11,430 bases of DNA from Baffinella frigidus (GCA_026770585.1 MU648332.1:3457-14886), one strand, 5' to 3'. Positions 1 through 6,594 are shown, counted from the stretch's first letter. A program made the numbers and translations. Notes: generated by a model from the sequence alone, not told the origin.

Positions 1-691
1 CGCGTTCGTGCGGCAGGAGGTGTTCCAGCTTCTCGAAGGACGGCCGGAAGCTGTTCGGCGGCAGTCGCGGTTGAACCGGGGCGTTCTGCTGTCCCTGGGG
101 TGGGGCTGGTGGCGGCGGCGGCGGCGGAGGGTTCGGCGGTGCGCCCGATGCTGGCGCGTACGGGGGTGGGCCGCCGCTCGACGCGTTCGGGGCGTTTCCT
201 GCGCCGGGCGAGCTATCTGCGGCGGGTGCGCCTCGTGGGGGACGCACTGGAGGAGAGCTCGGAGTGCCGGCCGTGCGGGAAGGTCCGGGACCGAGGCTGC
301 CGGGCAGGTGGTAGAGCGCGAAGGTGATCTGATCGACTGGCAGCTGGTTGACGCGGTTCCAGTCGATGTGTGCGTTGGCGCGCAGTCGTGCCACGGAGAT
401 GTCGTGGTGCGCCGGGAAGCGAGGGGCGGTCGGGCTGGTGTACGGCAGCATGGGTCCTTCGGGGCCGTGGTCGGAGGCCCAGGCTGGAGCGTTGCTCGCG
501 CTGCCTCCCTGAGGGGGCTGCCATCCTCCGTAGGGTGACTGGCCGCCGCGTTGGAACGATGCGTCCTGCATCTCGGTGTCTTCGGTGCCGGTCGGGCTGC
601 CTGCGGTTCTTGTCGTCGATCGGCGCATGGCGTTGGCGCTCACTCGGTGAAGGTCCGACGGGTGCAGTACGCGCGGACGCTGGTCGCTCAT
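1..691 (-). CDS. gag-like protein, copy 1, N-terminal part (runs off the window)
   Basis: An open minus-strand frame runs from ATG at 691-689 to the window edge, about 230 codons. It begins M-S-D-Q and copy 2 begins M-S-N-N, which supports this start, although the frame stays open upstream. Visible in order: a Ser/Thr-rich N-terminus; Q-R-G-G-Q-S-P near residue 40, matching Q-R-T-G-G-A-S-P in copy 2; the motif H-I-x2-N-x4-L-P-x3-I-x3-L-Y at residues 108-127 (311-370), spaced exactly as in copy 2; a Pro/Gly/Ala linker with an eight-proline run; and S-F-R-P near residue 215, also shared. No frame break is visible in this part. The family is not recognised. The layout resembles a retroelement Gag N-terminus, but that is inference. 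Plus-strand frames here are shadows. Confidence 0.6.
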   Translation of the reverse strand, partial: MSDQRPRVLHPSDLHRVSANAMRRSTTRTAGSPTGTEDTEMQDASFQRGGQSPYGGWQPPQGGSASNAPAWASDHGPEGPMLPYTSPTAPRFPAHHDISVARLRANAHIDWNRVNQLPVDQITFALYHLPGSLGPGPSRTAGTPSSPPVRPPRGAPAADSSPGAGNAPNASSGGPPPYAPASGAPPNPPPPPPPPAPPQGQQNAPVQPRLPPNSFRPSFEKLEHLLPHER

Positions 692-1200
692 GGGATCGAC
701 GGTATTTGTTGGCTGGATTGGGTGAAGCAGTAGGGAAGGTCGACGGTCAGCCGTGGCGGGATCGGCGGGGTTTGTTGGATGGTTTGTGTGAGGTCGCAGA
801 GGCGGTCGGCGTTTCAGCGAGGCAGCGTCATCCGACGGGGTGGAGGGTTGACACCCGTTCCTGTGGGTGGGTGTGGGTTCTGCCGGGAGGGGTGCTCCTG
901 GGAGCCCTTGCCTGGGCGGAGGCTGGGCGCGGGTGCTGTAGATATAGTACTCGAGCTGCTCCCGCCCGCTGCAGGTAGTTCTTGGCGCCTGTGGCTCGTA
1001 TCACGAGTGCCTGTGTGTTGTTCGTTCCGCGGGATGTTCAGGTTGGGGTTGAGGGGATGTGACGGGTTTTGTTTGAAGTTTGTGGGGTCCAAGTCGTTGC
1101 AACGGTGTGTTAGTGTTCGGCCTAGGTTTCGCGCTTTGTCCTAGTCTCTCATTTGGATCTGTGATGGTCCCATCCGCCAGGAGCTAGCATAACGGGCCGC

Positions 1201-1311
1201 AGCAAATACCGGGGAGACGGCTTCCCTTTCGGTACTTGCTGACGGACATCGGGGAGACGGCTTCCCTTTCGATGCCCGAGCTAACGGGGAGACGGCTTCC
1301 CTTTCGTTAGC
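1201..1311 (-). repeat. array of three hairpins with constant tip and changing stems
   Basis: The 20-base core GGGGAGACGGCTTCCCTTTC occurs three times without change at 1211-1230, 1251-1270 and 1286-1305. Each copy is enclosed by a different but self-complementary stem: AGCAAATACC/GGTACTTGCT (1201-1210/1231-1240), CGGACATC/GATGCCCG (1243-1250/1271-1278) and GCTAAC/GTTAGC (1280-1285/1306-1311). On the minus strand each reads as outer stem, GAAA internal bulge, inner stem GGGA/TCCC and a seven-base loop AGCCGTC. The one imperfect pair in stem 1 and in stem 2 is A-C on the plus strand but G-U on the minus strand, so a minus-strand RNA fits better. The function is unknown. Confidence 0.7.
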
Positions 1312-1556
1312 CGGTCTGTTGCTAACCTTTCCTCAGGGCACGCGGACTTCCACGCATCCACCGAGAGATCCCGTCTTAACGCTGGGTGCCAAATTAAGAT
1401 CCTGCTGAGCGACTGGATTTGGGCGCTAGCCTGGCCTCTAACTGTCCGTTGTGGGTTCGAGGTGGGGTTTCGGGTTGTGCTTGGTGCTCGTGGCGTCGGG
1501 GTGTGACCCGGGTTAGGTTGCTTCGAGATCAGTTTTGCAGGGTTTTTGTTTTGCGA

Positions 1557-1588
1557 GCACGCATGTTCAGGGGGTTTTGCATGCGTGC
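1557..1588. other. perfect 9 bp hairpin
   Basis: GCACGCATG (1557-1565) pairs perfectly with CATGCGTGC (1580-1588) around a 14-base loop containing GGGGG. It sits in T- and G-rich DNA just before direct repeat A. No poly-T tract or gene end suggests a terminator. Confidence 0.5.
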
Positions 1589-1616
1589 ATGGTCAGTTTC
1601 TCAGAAGTCTGACGGG

Positions 1617-1741
1617 TTAGGGCGCTGCTGCCTGCACATGCAGGCGGATTCACGCTGCACGGTACAGGTGGCGTCTCAGGGGGTTTCTCCGTCACTGAGA
1701 GACAGTGCAGGTGCAATGGAGTTAATCCCGCTGGCGCTGCG
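1617..1741. repeat. direct repeat A (partner at 1914-2040)
   Basis: This ~125 bp copy matches 1914-2040 almost base for base for its first ~60 bases and again over its last ~35. Between lies a variable patch of ~30 bases. The shared 5' part contains the hairpin GCCTGC-ACAT-GCAGGC. The variable patch in this copy can form CACTG-AGAGA-CAGTG (1693-1707). Reading frames across it are not conserved, so a DNA or RNA repeat is likelier than a protein domain. Confidence 0.75.
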
Positions 1742-1813
1742 GTGGTTTCTGCTCGGGGGGGGTTTTGGGGTTTCTCTGCGCTTTGGGAGGTAGCGACAGG
1801 TTGTGGTCCCGTT

Positions 1814-1864
1814 CCTGACCCGCTCGGTGTAGCTAGCACACAGGTCAGGGGCGGGAGATCCCGC
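1814..1864. other. two adjacent hairpins between the direct repeats
   Basis: CCTGACC and GGTCAGG form a perfect 7 bp stem enclosing a nested GTGT/ACAC stem with a GCTAGC-containing loop. It is followed at once by GCGGG-AGAT-CCCGC (1851-1864). Both lie between direct repeats A and B. Confidence 0.5.
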
Positions 1865-1913
1865 TTCTAGGGTGCGGTGTCAGCGTGGATGCCCTGGTCA
1901 GGTTGACTGGGGA

Positions 1914-2040
1914 TTAGGGCGCTGCTGCCTGCACATGCAGGCGGATTCACGCTGCACGGTACAGGTGGCGTCTCCGGGGGGATTTCGCTGCTGCTGCAAA
2001 GCAGTGCAGGTGCAATGGAGTTCATCCCGCTGGCGCTGCG
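1914..2040. repeat. direct repeat B (partner at 1617-1741)
   Basis: Second copy, with starts 297 bp apart and the same orientation. The flanking parts are nearly identical to copy A. The middle patch is replaced by a different sequence that can form CTGCT-GCAA-AGCAG (1991-2004). Near-identity at both ends with a changed centre is unlike a simple recent duplication. Confidence 0.75.
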
Positions 2041-2146
2041 ATTCCTGTTGGCAGGGGTTGACGCGGCGTCGTCGGATCCGAGGTTGTCCTCGCGAGGATG
2101 TCCGAGATTTTCAGGATTTCAGTTCCTGTTGTCTGGGGTCATTGCA

Positions 2147-2191
2147 GGCTCGGATTCCGAGCCCGATGGTGCTCTGCGTTCGCTGAGCACC
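2147..2191. other. pair of adjacent 7 bp hairpins
   Basis: GGCTCGG-ATT-CCGAGCC (2147-2163) is followed four bases later by GGTGCTC and GAGCACC (2168-2174/2185-2191) with a 10-base loop. Both stems are perfect. Confidence 0.5.
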
Positions 2192-2249
2192 GTGTCAGTG
2201 CGGCTGTCGTGGTTGCGCGCAGCGGTGTGTTCGGTGTGGCCTGCCATCC

Positions 2250-2281
2250 GGGAAACTTTTCTTGCGGGAAATTTTTCTTGC
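2250..2281. repeat. 16 bp tandem repeat, two units
   Basis: GGGAAACTTTTCTTGC is followed directly by GGGAAATTTTTCTTGC, one base different, and by the start of a third unit (GGG). Its role is unknown. Confidence 0.6.
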
Positions 2282-2443
2282 GGGTTTTGTGTGGGAGGGG
2301 ATGCTCAGCTGCGATGACGCGATGGGGCGCGATGTCGATGTGCTTGGCATCTTGCGGCGCGCGGCGGAGCCCGAGTAGCGGAGCGGTGGTCGGCTTGCTG
2401 CGCGGCGGGCAAGTGCGTGGCCGGTGTGGGCTTGGAGGTTGCA

Positions 2444-2552
2444 GGGAGGGGCCGGGGAATTTTTGGGGTTGAGAATCTTTTGAGGGGAGGCGGGCGAGGG
2501 ACCTGGGGCGCTGGCGGCGACCGATGTCCCGAGGAGGGGGGGGATGGGTGGG
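2444..2552 (+). other. cluster of possible G-quadruplex motifs
   Basis: G-runs fit the G3+ N1-7 rule on the plus strand: 2444-2468 (runs of 3, 4, 4, 4 with loops of 1, 2 and 7 bases), 2484-2508 (4, 3, 3, 4) and a G8 tract at 2536-2543 followed by two more GGG runs to 2552. On the strand of the gag-like genes this is C-rich. It lies just downstream of R1, where a promoter for copy 1 could be. Confidence 0.45.
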
Positions 2553-2640
2553 CCTTGTGGAGTGCGGGCGGGCGGATGGGGTGGGCGTGGGCAGCGCTTT
2601 GCGAGGATTCCTGAGGGGGATTCGCTGACTTTTCTAGCGG

Positions 2641-3011
2641 ACCTTCTTGCGGTTCCTTGTGAAGAAGGTGCGTAGGTCTACAGGGCTTTTACCTAATAGA
2701 GCTTGGTGAGCGTACAGAAGGTGAGCAGGGGATTCCTACTCACAAGGAGAGGCAAGGGTACCGCAGACGCTGGAGACGCGAGATTCGTGTCAGGATTATT
2801 CTTGGATAAAGAACTGGGACCAGGGATTCTCGAGGAACCCTTGGAGCCATTTCCTTCTCCCTTTAATGATCACGTCCCCTTTACGCTGCTGATTGACTTT
2901 TCGTCAAGTCCCTTACATGTAAGGCCTTCTTAAGTTGAGGGATCTTAAGTTAACTCCAAGCCATAAGTGGCTTGGCGATCAGGCCTTCCGAGCTCATAAC
3001 CTGAGCTCTCA
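2641..3011 (-). repeat. R1: structured block directly after the copy 2 stop codon
   Basis: A chain of stems fills the block: ACCTTCTT/AAGAAGGT (2641-2648/2662-2669), GTGAGCAGG/CCTACTCAC (2721-2743, one mismatch), GACGC/GTGTC (2775-2791), GACTT/AAGTC (2895-2910), the perfect palindrome CCTTACATGTAAGG (2911-2924), CTTAAG/CTTAAG (2929-2949), CCAAGCC/GGCTTGG (2956-2975) and GAGCTC/GAGCTC (2990-3008). The last ends one base before the copy 2 stop codon. It aligns in order with R2 (7150-7511), with shared words such as CCTAATAGAG, CAGGGGAT and GTCAGG. It would be the 3' untranslated or intergenic part of copy 2. Confidence 0.65.
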
Positions 3012-3578
3012 TGTCGGTCTCTCAGATGACGCGCGTCCGCGGTTCTGGTAAGGAACGGGGCAATCGTGGTCGGCCCAGGTCGTGGTTGGAGACCAGACGA
3101 CGAGCGTGTCGCAGAAGCGACATGTTCGCGCTTTGGTATTGGAGGTCGCTGTCGCTGGGCCCGGAGTGCTCTTCCGCGCTCGAGTTTTGGCGTTGTTATC
3201 CAGGAGGTTGGTCGCGAGGATGCTCACTTTGGCAGGTGGATCCTCCGCGTCGGTGTTCATTCGTAGGTCGAATACGCGTCCCAGGCGGTTCATTTCACGA
3301 ACGTCCTCACAGAATTGCTGGAGGGTGAACGCGTTGGGTCCAGTCCATTCTCCCTGGGAGAGAATGGGCATCAGCTTAGTTTGGAACTGAGTGATGAGGA
3401 GCTTGTTGTAGTGACCGCAGTCCACGTCCATGGCCATAGCGACGCGGATCGCGCGTTCCGTTGAGGTGATGATGAGGTCCGGAACTTGAGCTTTTAGCTC
3501 CTTGGGAGCGCGTGCCCACGTTCCCTGGAGGAGTGAGATCTTCTCGCAAGTTTCATCGGACAAGATGTTGTTGCGGAA
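3009..3578 (-). CDS. copy 2, C-terminal segment with Cys/His cluster
   Basis: About 190 codons from just after the in-frame TAA to TGA at 3011-3009. The first half looks helical and soluble. The last third is basic and Ala/Thr/Ser-rich and contains C-R-F-C, then after 14 residues H-D-C, giving C-x2-C-x14-H-x-C. A nucleic-acid-binding zinc finger is plausible, but this is not the retroviral C-x2-C-x4-H-x4-C knuckle. There is no ATG at its start; the segment reads on from the preceding one in the same frame. Confidence 0.5.
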   Translation of the reverse strand, partial: FRNNILSDETCEKISLLQGTWARAPKELKAQVPDLIITSTERAIRVAMAMDVDCGHYNKLLITQFQTKLMPILSQGEWTGPNAFTLQQFCEDVREMNRLGRVFDLRMNTDAEDPPAKVSILATNLLDNNAKTRARKSTPGPATATSNTKARTCRFCDTLVVWSPTTTWADHDCPVPYQNRGRASSERPT

Positions 3579-3938
3579 TTAAAAGGCGTCGTGGAACTCC
3601 TTCCTGAGCTCGAGGATTGACTCCTGGGTGTTCTTCTGGTCGAGCTGCCAGATGGAGGCCAGTTGCTGGAGGTACTGCATCGGGAGATCGTCCGCGGAGT
3701 GTCCGAGCTCGAGGTTGCAGAGAGCGCTGGTGATTCCGATGAAGCCGGAGTTGGCAAGGTGTTTCTTGCCGATCCAGAGTGCGATCATGGCGAAGTGTTC
3801 TTCGATGGCCAGGTTGAATTCCCACCAGTGTTTCTTGTCCTTGCGGAAGGACTCCATGGACAGGTGGCCTAGCTGCGCGAGAAGTTCCACCGCCGCGGCG
3901 TAGAAAGGTGTGTGCGTTTCTTTGAGGAAAACGTCGGC
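3579..3938 (-). CDS. copy 2, segment between the two in-frame stops
   Basis: About 119 codons in the same frame as the segments on both sides, bounded by TAG and TAA. It is rich in Leu, Trp, His and charged residues, such as K-K-H-W-W-E-F near its middle. It looks like a folded helical region rather than junk, which argues that the stops are recent or are read through. Confidence 0.5.
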   Translation of the reverse strand, partial: ADVFLKETHTPFYAAAVELLAQLGHLSMESFRKDKKHWWEFNLAIEEHFAMIALWIGKKHLANSGFIGITSALCNLELGHSADDLPMQYLQQLASIWQLDQKNTQESILELRKEFHDAF

Positions 3939-5720
3939 CTACATCTGTCCCACGATTTCGCGGTACTCGGGGCTGTTGTGACCCTCGCTGTCGAAGGTGC
4001 CCGGGATGACGTTCTCGAAAATCCGCTTTTTCATGTTGAGGTGGGGATGGTTTCGGAGAAGCCCGGTGATGTCGACGCCTCCGAACCATGTTTTGAGCAC
4101 GGCTTTGAGGTGTTCGATGATGTCCGGGAGGTCTGTCTTGAGGCCGAATGGAGATTTTCCCTTGGGGACGTCACACGGTGCCTTAGCCATACCTTTCTGG
4201 CGCACGAACCACAGGGATCCGTCCGTCGTAGCGAGGATGATTGCTGAGGGGGCCGGTGTGAAGGGTGCTGTCGCCTGGGTTTGCGTCCCGTATCCCGGGT
4301 AGGGGTGCGGGGTAAATCTAGGGATCGATCCGTAGAGAGACAGGCCCTGGGGCTGAAGTTTCTGGACGCTCAGTTTCCATTGGGCGTCGGTGAGGGGCCC
4401 AGGGCCCACCGTGATCTCGGTGGAGTCGATGAAGACTTCCCGAGCACTGTCAAGCCAGATTTCTCCGAACTCGTGTGCTCCGGTGGAGTTGCCAAGGTAG
4501 AGTTCACGTGCGGTGAACTTCATGTTGGAGTCGATTGGGTGAAGGACGATGCGGTGTTCGATGATCGGGTGGTCCTTGGTATACCCGGTGTCCTGCAGGG
4601 TGTAGCTTCGGAAGATGAACGTGGGCGGTGCCGGGTGAATCCACTTGTGGGCTGACGCGATGTCGGAGCACAGCGTGTGAATGTTTCCCACGATCAGCTG
4701 GAGTTGTGTACGCAGTTCCGGCTCAAGGGTGTGACGCCCGAGCACGTTGCGGAATGTGTGTTCCAGGTCTGCGATGTACGCGGACATGTACCGGAGTACT
4801 GCCTCCTGATCCCATCCTGACCAGAGAAAGCTCATCTCGTTGCCGAGGATGGTGTCGATCGATCCGTTGTAGAAATCCAGCATCACTTCCGTGACTGCGC
4901 ACATGTGGTGTGCAGTGCGGTCCCGTTGGTTGTGGAGGGGTGTGAACCGGGACGGAGCCGGGTCGATCAGGTCTCCCTGAGAGGTTGACGTGATGATGGC
5001 GTTGTACACTTCCTGGAGGATTTCGTTCAAAAGGGCCGTGTGGCGCGGAGGTTCCTGGTCCAGGCCCATGAAGCGGAAGGCGCATCCTGCGCTCAGGACC
5101 GTCTGGCGGATCCATTCGTTGTAGGACGGGGAGAAAGCGACGATCATCTGCAGGAGGTTGCTGTTGAAACTTTGGTTCCAGGTGATGTGCTGTTGGAGGG
5201 TCTGAAATTCATCCGCGGATTGGCGCCTGCGCTGCAGTGCGTTCCATTCCATGTCCATGGGGTACAGGAGGCAGTTGATTGCCATCCGGTATTCATCCCA
5301 GAAGGTCCGACACATGCGCGCTAGGAGGTTCAGGTCCCAGTGGTGGAAATCCGCGATGGTCGGGCTGGGAATCATGTACGAGTTATCGCTATGAACCCGC
5401 CAGGACTGGCGCTCTCGTTCGACGAAGAGGTGGAGGCGTGCCACTGGGGGGCGGAACGAGGAGGCCACGATGATTGGATGCGCTGGCGGTTCTGCCTGGC
5501 CTGGCGGACCTCCGATCGGAGGGTGGGGCTGGAGGTTCGGCCCTCCGAGGTGGTTTTGCGGCGCGGCTCCTGCTGCTGGGAGGTGCTGCTGGGGCGGTTG
5601 TCCTCCAGGGAGATTCGGCGGTGGTGGTCCTCCTTGCTGAGGGGGCGGCAGTCCTCCGTGCTGGAGGGGTCCTCCGAGGAGATTCGGCGGCGGTGGTCCT
5701 CCCTGCTGGAGAGGCGGCAT
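3939..5720 (-). CDS. copy 2, central segment (longest uninterrupted frame)
   Basis: 593 codons from the first Met after the homopolymer runs to TAG at 3941-3939. The first ~80 residues are Pro/Gly/Gln-rich repeats, and the same repeat pattern continues upstream of this Met in the same frame, so 5720 is not the true start. S-F-R-P follows near residue 87, then a long Trp-, Phe- and Leu-containing region with several helical stretches to the end. There is no transmembrane segment, no D-D-E or Y-x-D-D catalytic motif, and no protease D-T/S-G in a hydrophobic setting, so it does not look like a polymerase or protease. A structural Gag-like role is the best guess. The antisense frames are shadows. 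Confidence 0.6.
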   Translation of the reverse strand: MPPLQQGGPPPPNLLGGPLQHGGLPPPQQGGPPPPNLPGGQPPQQHLPAAGAAPQNHLGGPNLQPHPPIGGPPGQAEPPAHPIIVASSFRPPVARLHLFVERERQSWRVHSDNSYMIPSPTIADFHHWDLNLLARMCRTFWDEYRMAINCLLYPMDMEWNALQRRRQSADEFQTLQQHITWNQSFNSNLLQMIVAFSPSYNEWIRQTVLSAGCAFRFMGLDQEPPRHTALLNEILQEVYNAIITSTSQGDLIDPAPSRFTPLHNQRDRTAHHMCAVTEVMLDFYNGSIDTILGNEMSFLWSGWDQEAVLRYMSAYIADLEHTFRNVLGRHTLEPELRTQLQLIVGNIHTLCSDIASAHKWIHPAPPTFIFRSYTLQDTGYTKDHPIIEHRIVLHPIDSNMKFTARELYLGNSTGAHEFGEIWLDSAREVFIDSTEITVGPGPLTDAQWKLSVQKLQPQGLSLYGSIPRFTPHPYPGYGTQTQATAPFTPAPSAIILATTDGSLWFVRQKGMAKAPCDVPKGKSPFGLKTDLPDIIEHLKAVLKTWFGGVDITGLLRNHPHLNMKKRIFENVIPGTFDSEGHNSPEYREIVGQM

Positions 5721-6235
5721 TCCTCCGTGCTGGGGGGGTAGACCCCCCTGCTCGTTGAAGCGCGGTGGTTCACTGAGGTGTCCCTGTGGCGGTGCAGCGC
5801 TTCGAGCGATCGATCGCGTCCGGCGCTGGATGGTGGTCCGGATCGTGCGGATGCCGATTGTTCGCGGTGGTGTGCTCGTGCTGGGGATCCTGGCTGAGGG
5901 GCCGGGGACCAGGTCTGCATGCCTCGCTGTGGATGCTGTGGTGGATCTTTGGGCATTACCTCCTGGTTCCAGTACAGATCGAGTACGATGCCCTCTGTCG
6001 GGAGGCCGTGCTGCTGATTGTGGTGGATGTGCTCACCGAGGTGTGCCATGGCGATGGCCCAGGAGGCTGTGCGCTCGAATCTCAGAGCGCGGTGGTCCGG
6101 GGGTTGGGCATAGCCTCCAGCTGGTGCATCCGCTGGTGCTCCGTCGCGTGTTGCGACGGGAGGTCGGCGGCGCATGTTGCCGGCGGGTTGTCCGGGCGAG
6201 GCCCCTCCGGTTCGCTGGAGGTAGGATCCGCTCAT
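5372..6235 (-). CDS. copy 2, N-terminal segment (frame before the homopolymer runs)
   Basis: This frame opens at ATG 6235-6233. It carries Q-R-T-G-G-A-S-P and then H-I-x2-N-x4-L-P-x3-I-x3-L-Y at 5972-6031, both shared with copy 1. It is meaningful only to about 5750. Beyond that it becomes Arg/Ser/Glu-rich sequence antiparallel in quality to the Pro/Gln repeats of the -1 frame, so the last ~125 codons are probably out of frame. One extra G in the G6 run, or a -1 slip there, would join it to the central segment. Confidence 0.5.
   Translation of the reverse strand: MSGSYLQRTGGASPGQPAGNMRRRPPVATRDGAPADAPAGGYAQPPDHRALRFERTASWAIAMAHLGEHIHHNQQHGLPTEGIVLDLYWNQEVMPKDPPQHPQRGMQTWSPAPQPGSPARAHHREQSASARSGPPSSAGRDRSLEALHRHRDTSVNHRASTSRGVYPPSTEECRLSSREDHRRRISSEDPSSTEDCRPLSKEDHHRRISLEDNRPSSTSQQQEPRRKTTSEGRTSSPTLRSEVRQARQNRQRIQSSWPPRSAPQWHASTSSSNESASPGGFIAITRT
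5611..5748 (-). repeat. 69 bp in-frame tandem repeat in the Pro/Gln-rich linker
   Basis: Two adjacent units (5611-5679, 5680-5748), each starting AGATTCGGCGG on the plus strand, encode 23-residue units with Q-Q-G-G-P-P-P-P-N at their core. A partial further unit lies to the left. The unit length is a multiple of three, so the frame is kept. Confidence 0.65.
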
Positions 6236-6369
6236 CGTTGGCGGAGGTGCTCAGGCGTGCATCTCCGTGGAGAGTGTCGGTTGGCGTCGGGGGCGGTGGC
6301 CGCGGAGCGTGCTGGGAGGCCTCTGCGAGTGGCGGAACCCGCAGTGAGGGAATGATCGTTGTTGCTCAT
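6232..6369 (-). CDS. copy 2, extreme N-terminus
   Basis: 45 codons from ATG 6369-6367 to TGA 6234-6232. It begins M-S-N-N, like M-S-D-Q of copy 1, and is Ser/Ala/Arg-rich, as the start of copy 1 is. The stop overlaps the next ATG as ATGA, and the next frame has a TGA five codons upstream of that ATG. In copy 1 the matching region is one continuous frame, so a single-base loss is likelier than two designed genes. A short upstream reading frame with reinitiation is the alternative. Confidence 0.4.
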   Translation of the reverse strand: MSNNDHSLTAGSATRRGLPARSAATAPDANRHSPRRCTPEHLRQR

Positions 6370-6521
6370 GATGTTTTCAGAGTGAGCCGCCTGTTCCTTT
6401 TGTTTGGAATTTTGACAAGTGGTGAGATTTCGGGGTTGGTGGTTCGGCTTGAACTGTCACGACGGCAGGGGTATTGCCCGGGGCCGCTCTCTTTTTCTGC
6501 CCGGTGAAGGGTGATTACAGT

Positions 6522-6594
6522 GGTGAAGTAAACGACTGGTGCCAGTCGACTCCCGGCACTTCACCTTACCCACAAGGATGCTTGGCCTAAGCAT
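6522..6594. other. long compound hairpin and neighbour in the copy 2 leader
   Basis: GGTGAAGT (6522-6529) pairs with ACTTCACC (6558-6565). Inside, CGACTGG (6533-6539) pairs with CCAGTCG (6542-6548), giving 15 perfect pairs. A second hairpin, ATGCTT/AAGCAT (6578-6594), follows. The palindromic word GACTGGTGCCAGTC recurs at 6655-6668. Confidence 0.6.

Larger units (their letters stand above)
692..2640. other. long non-coding leader upstream of copy 1
   Basis: I see no convincing gene in about 1.9 kb. The short plus-strand frames are Cys/Trp/Arg-rich shadows of GC-rich DNA and run straight through hairpins and direct repeats. The stretch holds the tandem hairpin array at 1201-1311, single hairpins, two ~126 bp direct repeats, a 16 bp tandem repeat and a G-run cluster, listed separately. 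It lies between the R1 block and the copy 1 start codon, so it would be the 5' leader or promoter region of copy 1. Confidence 0.5.
3009..6369 (-). pseudogene. gag-like gene, copy 2, full extent with frame breaks and stops
   Basis: Proposed extent from ATG 6369-6367 to TGA 3011-3009, about 1,120 codons. The reading moves through three frames, each change being -1: near 6235, and near the G6/C7 runs at 5732-5748. It then stays in one frame to the end, except for TAG (3941-3939) and TAA (3581-3579). Continuity across both stops is shown by ordinary protein-like sequence in the same frame on either side. Architecture: N-terminal motif shared with copy 1, Pro/Gln/Gly-rich repeats, S-F-R-P, a long mixed region and a C-terminal Cys/His cluster. 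The family is not recognised; Gag-like is inferred from layout. A decayed element is likeliest. Assembly errors, readthrough or stop reassignment are alternatives. Confidence 0.65.

Noticed and set aside
370-978. 202-codon plus-strand frame
   Set aside because: It overlaps copy 1 in antisense, and runs into its leader with no change in character, as expected of a chance frame.
1201-1311. CRISPR array (regular 20-base repeats)
   Set aside because: The sequences between repeats pair with each other as stems rather than being independent spacers, spacing is uneven (40 and 35), there are only three copies, no cas genes, and the setting is eukaryotic.
1419-1793. Plus-strand frames through direct repeats A and B as a repeated protein domain
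   Set aside because: Only the identical DNA blocks match. The variable middle and flanks do not keep a common frame or residue pattern, and the composition is Cys/Trp/Arg-rich.
3579-3941. Firm call of an alternative code with TAR as Gln
   Set aside because: Gln in this gene is otherwise written CAG or CAA many times, with only two TAR codons in ~1,120. A species with TAR as Gln should use it more often.
5755-6507. 250-codon plus-strand frame
   Set aside because: Antisense to the N-terminal part of copy 2, which has motifs shared with copy 1. The plus-strand product is Arg/Cys/Val-rich without motifs.
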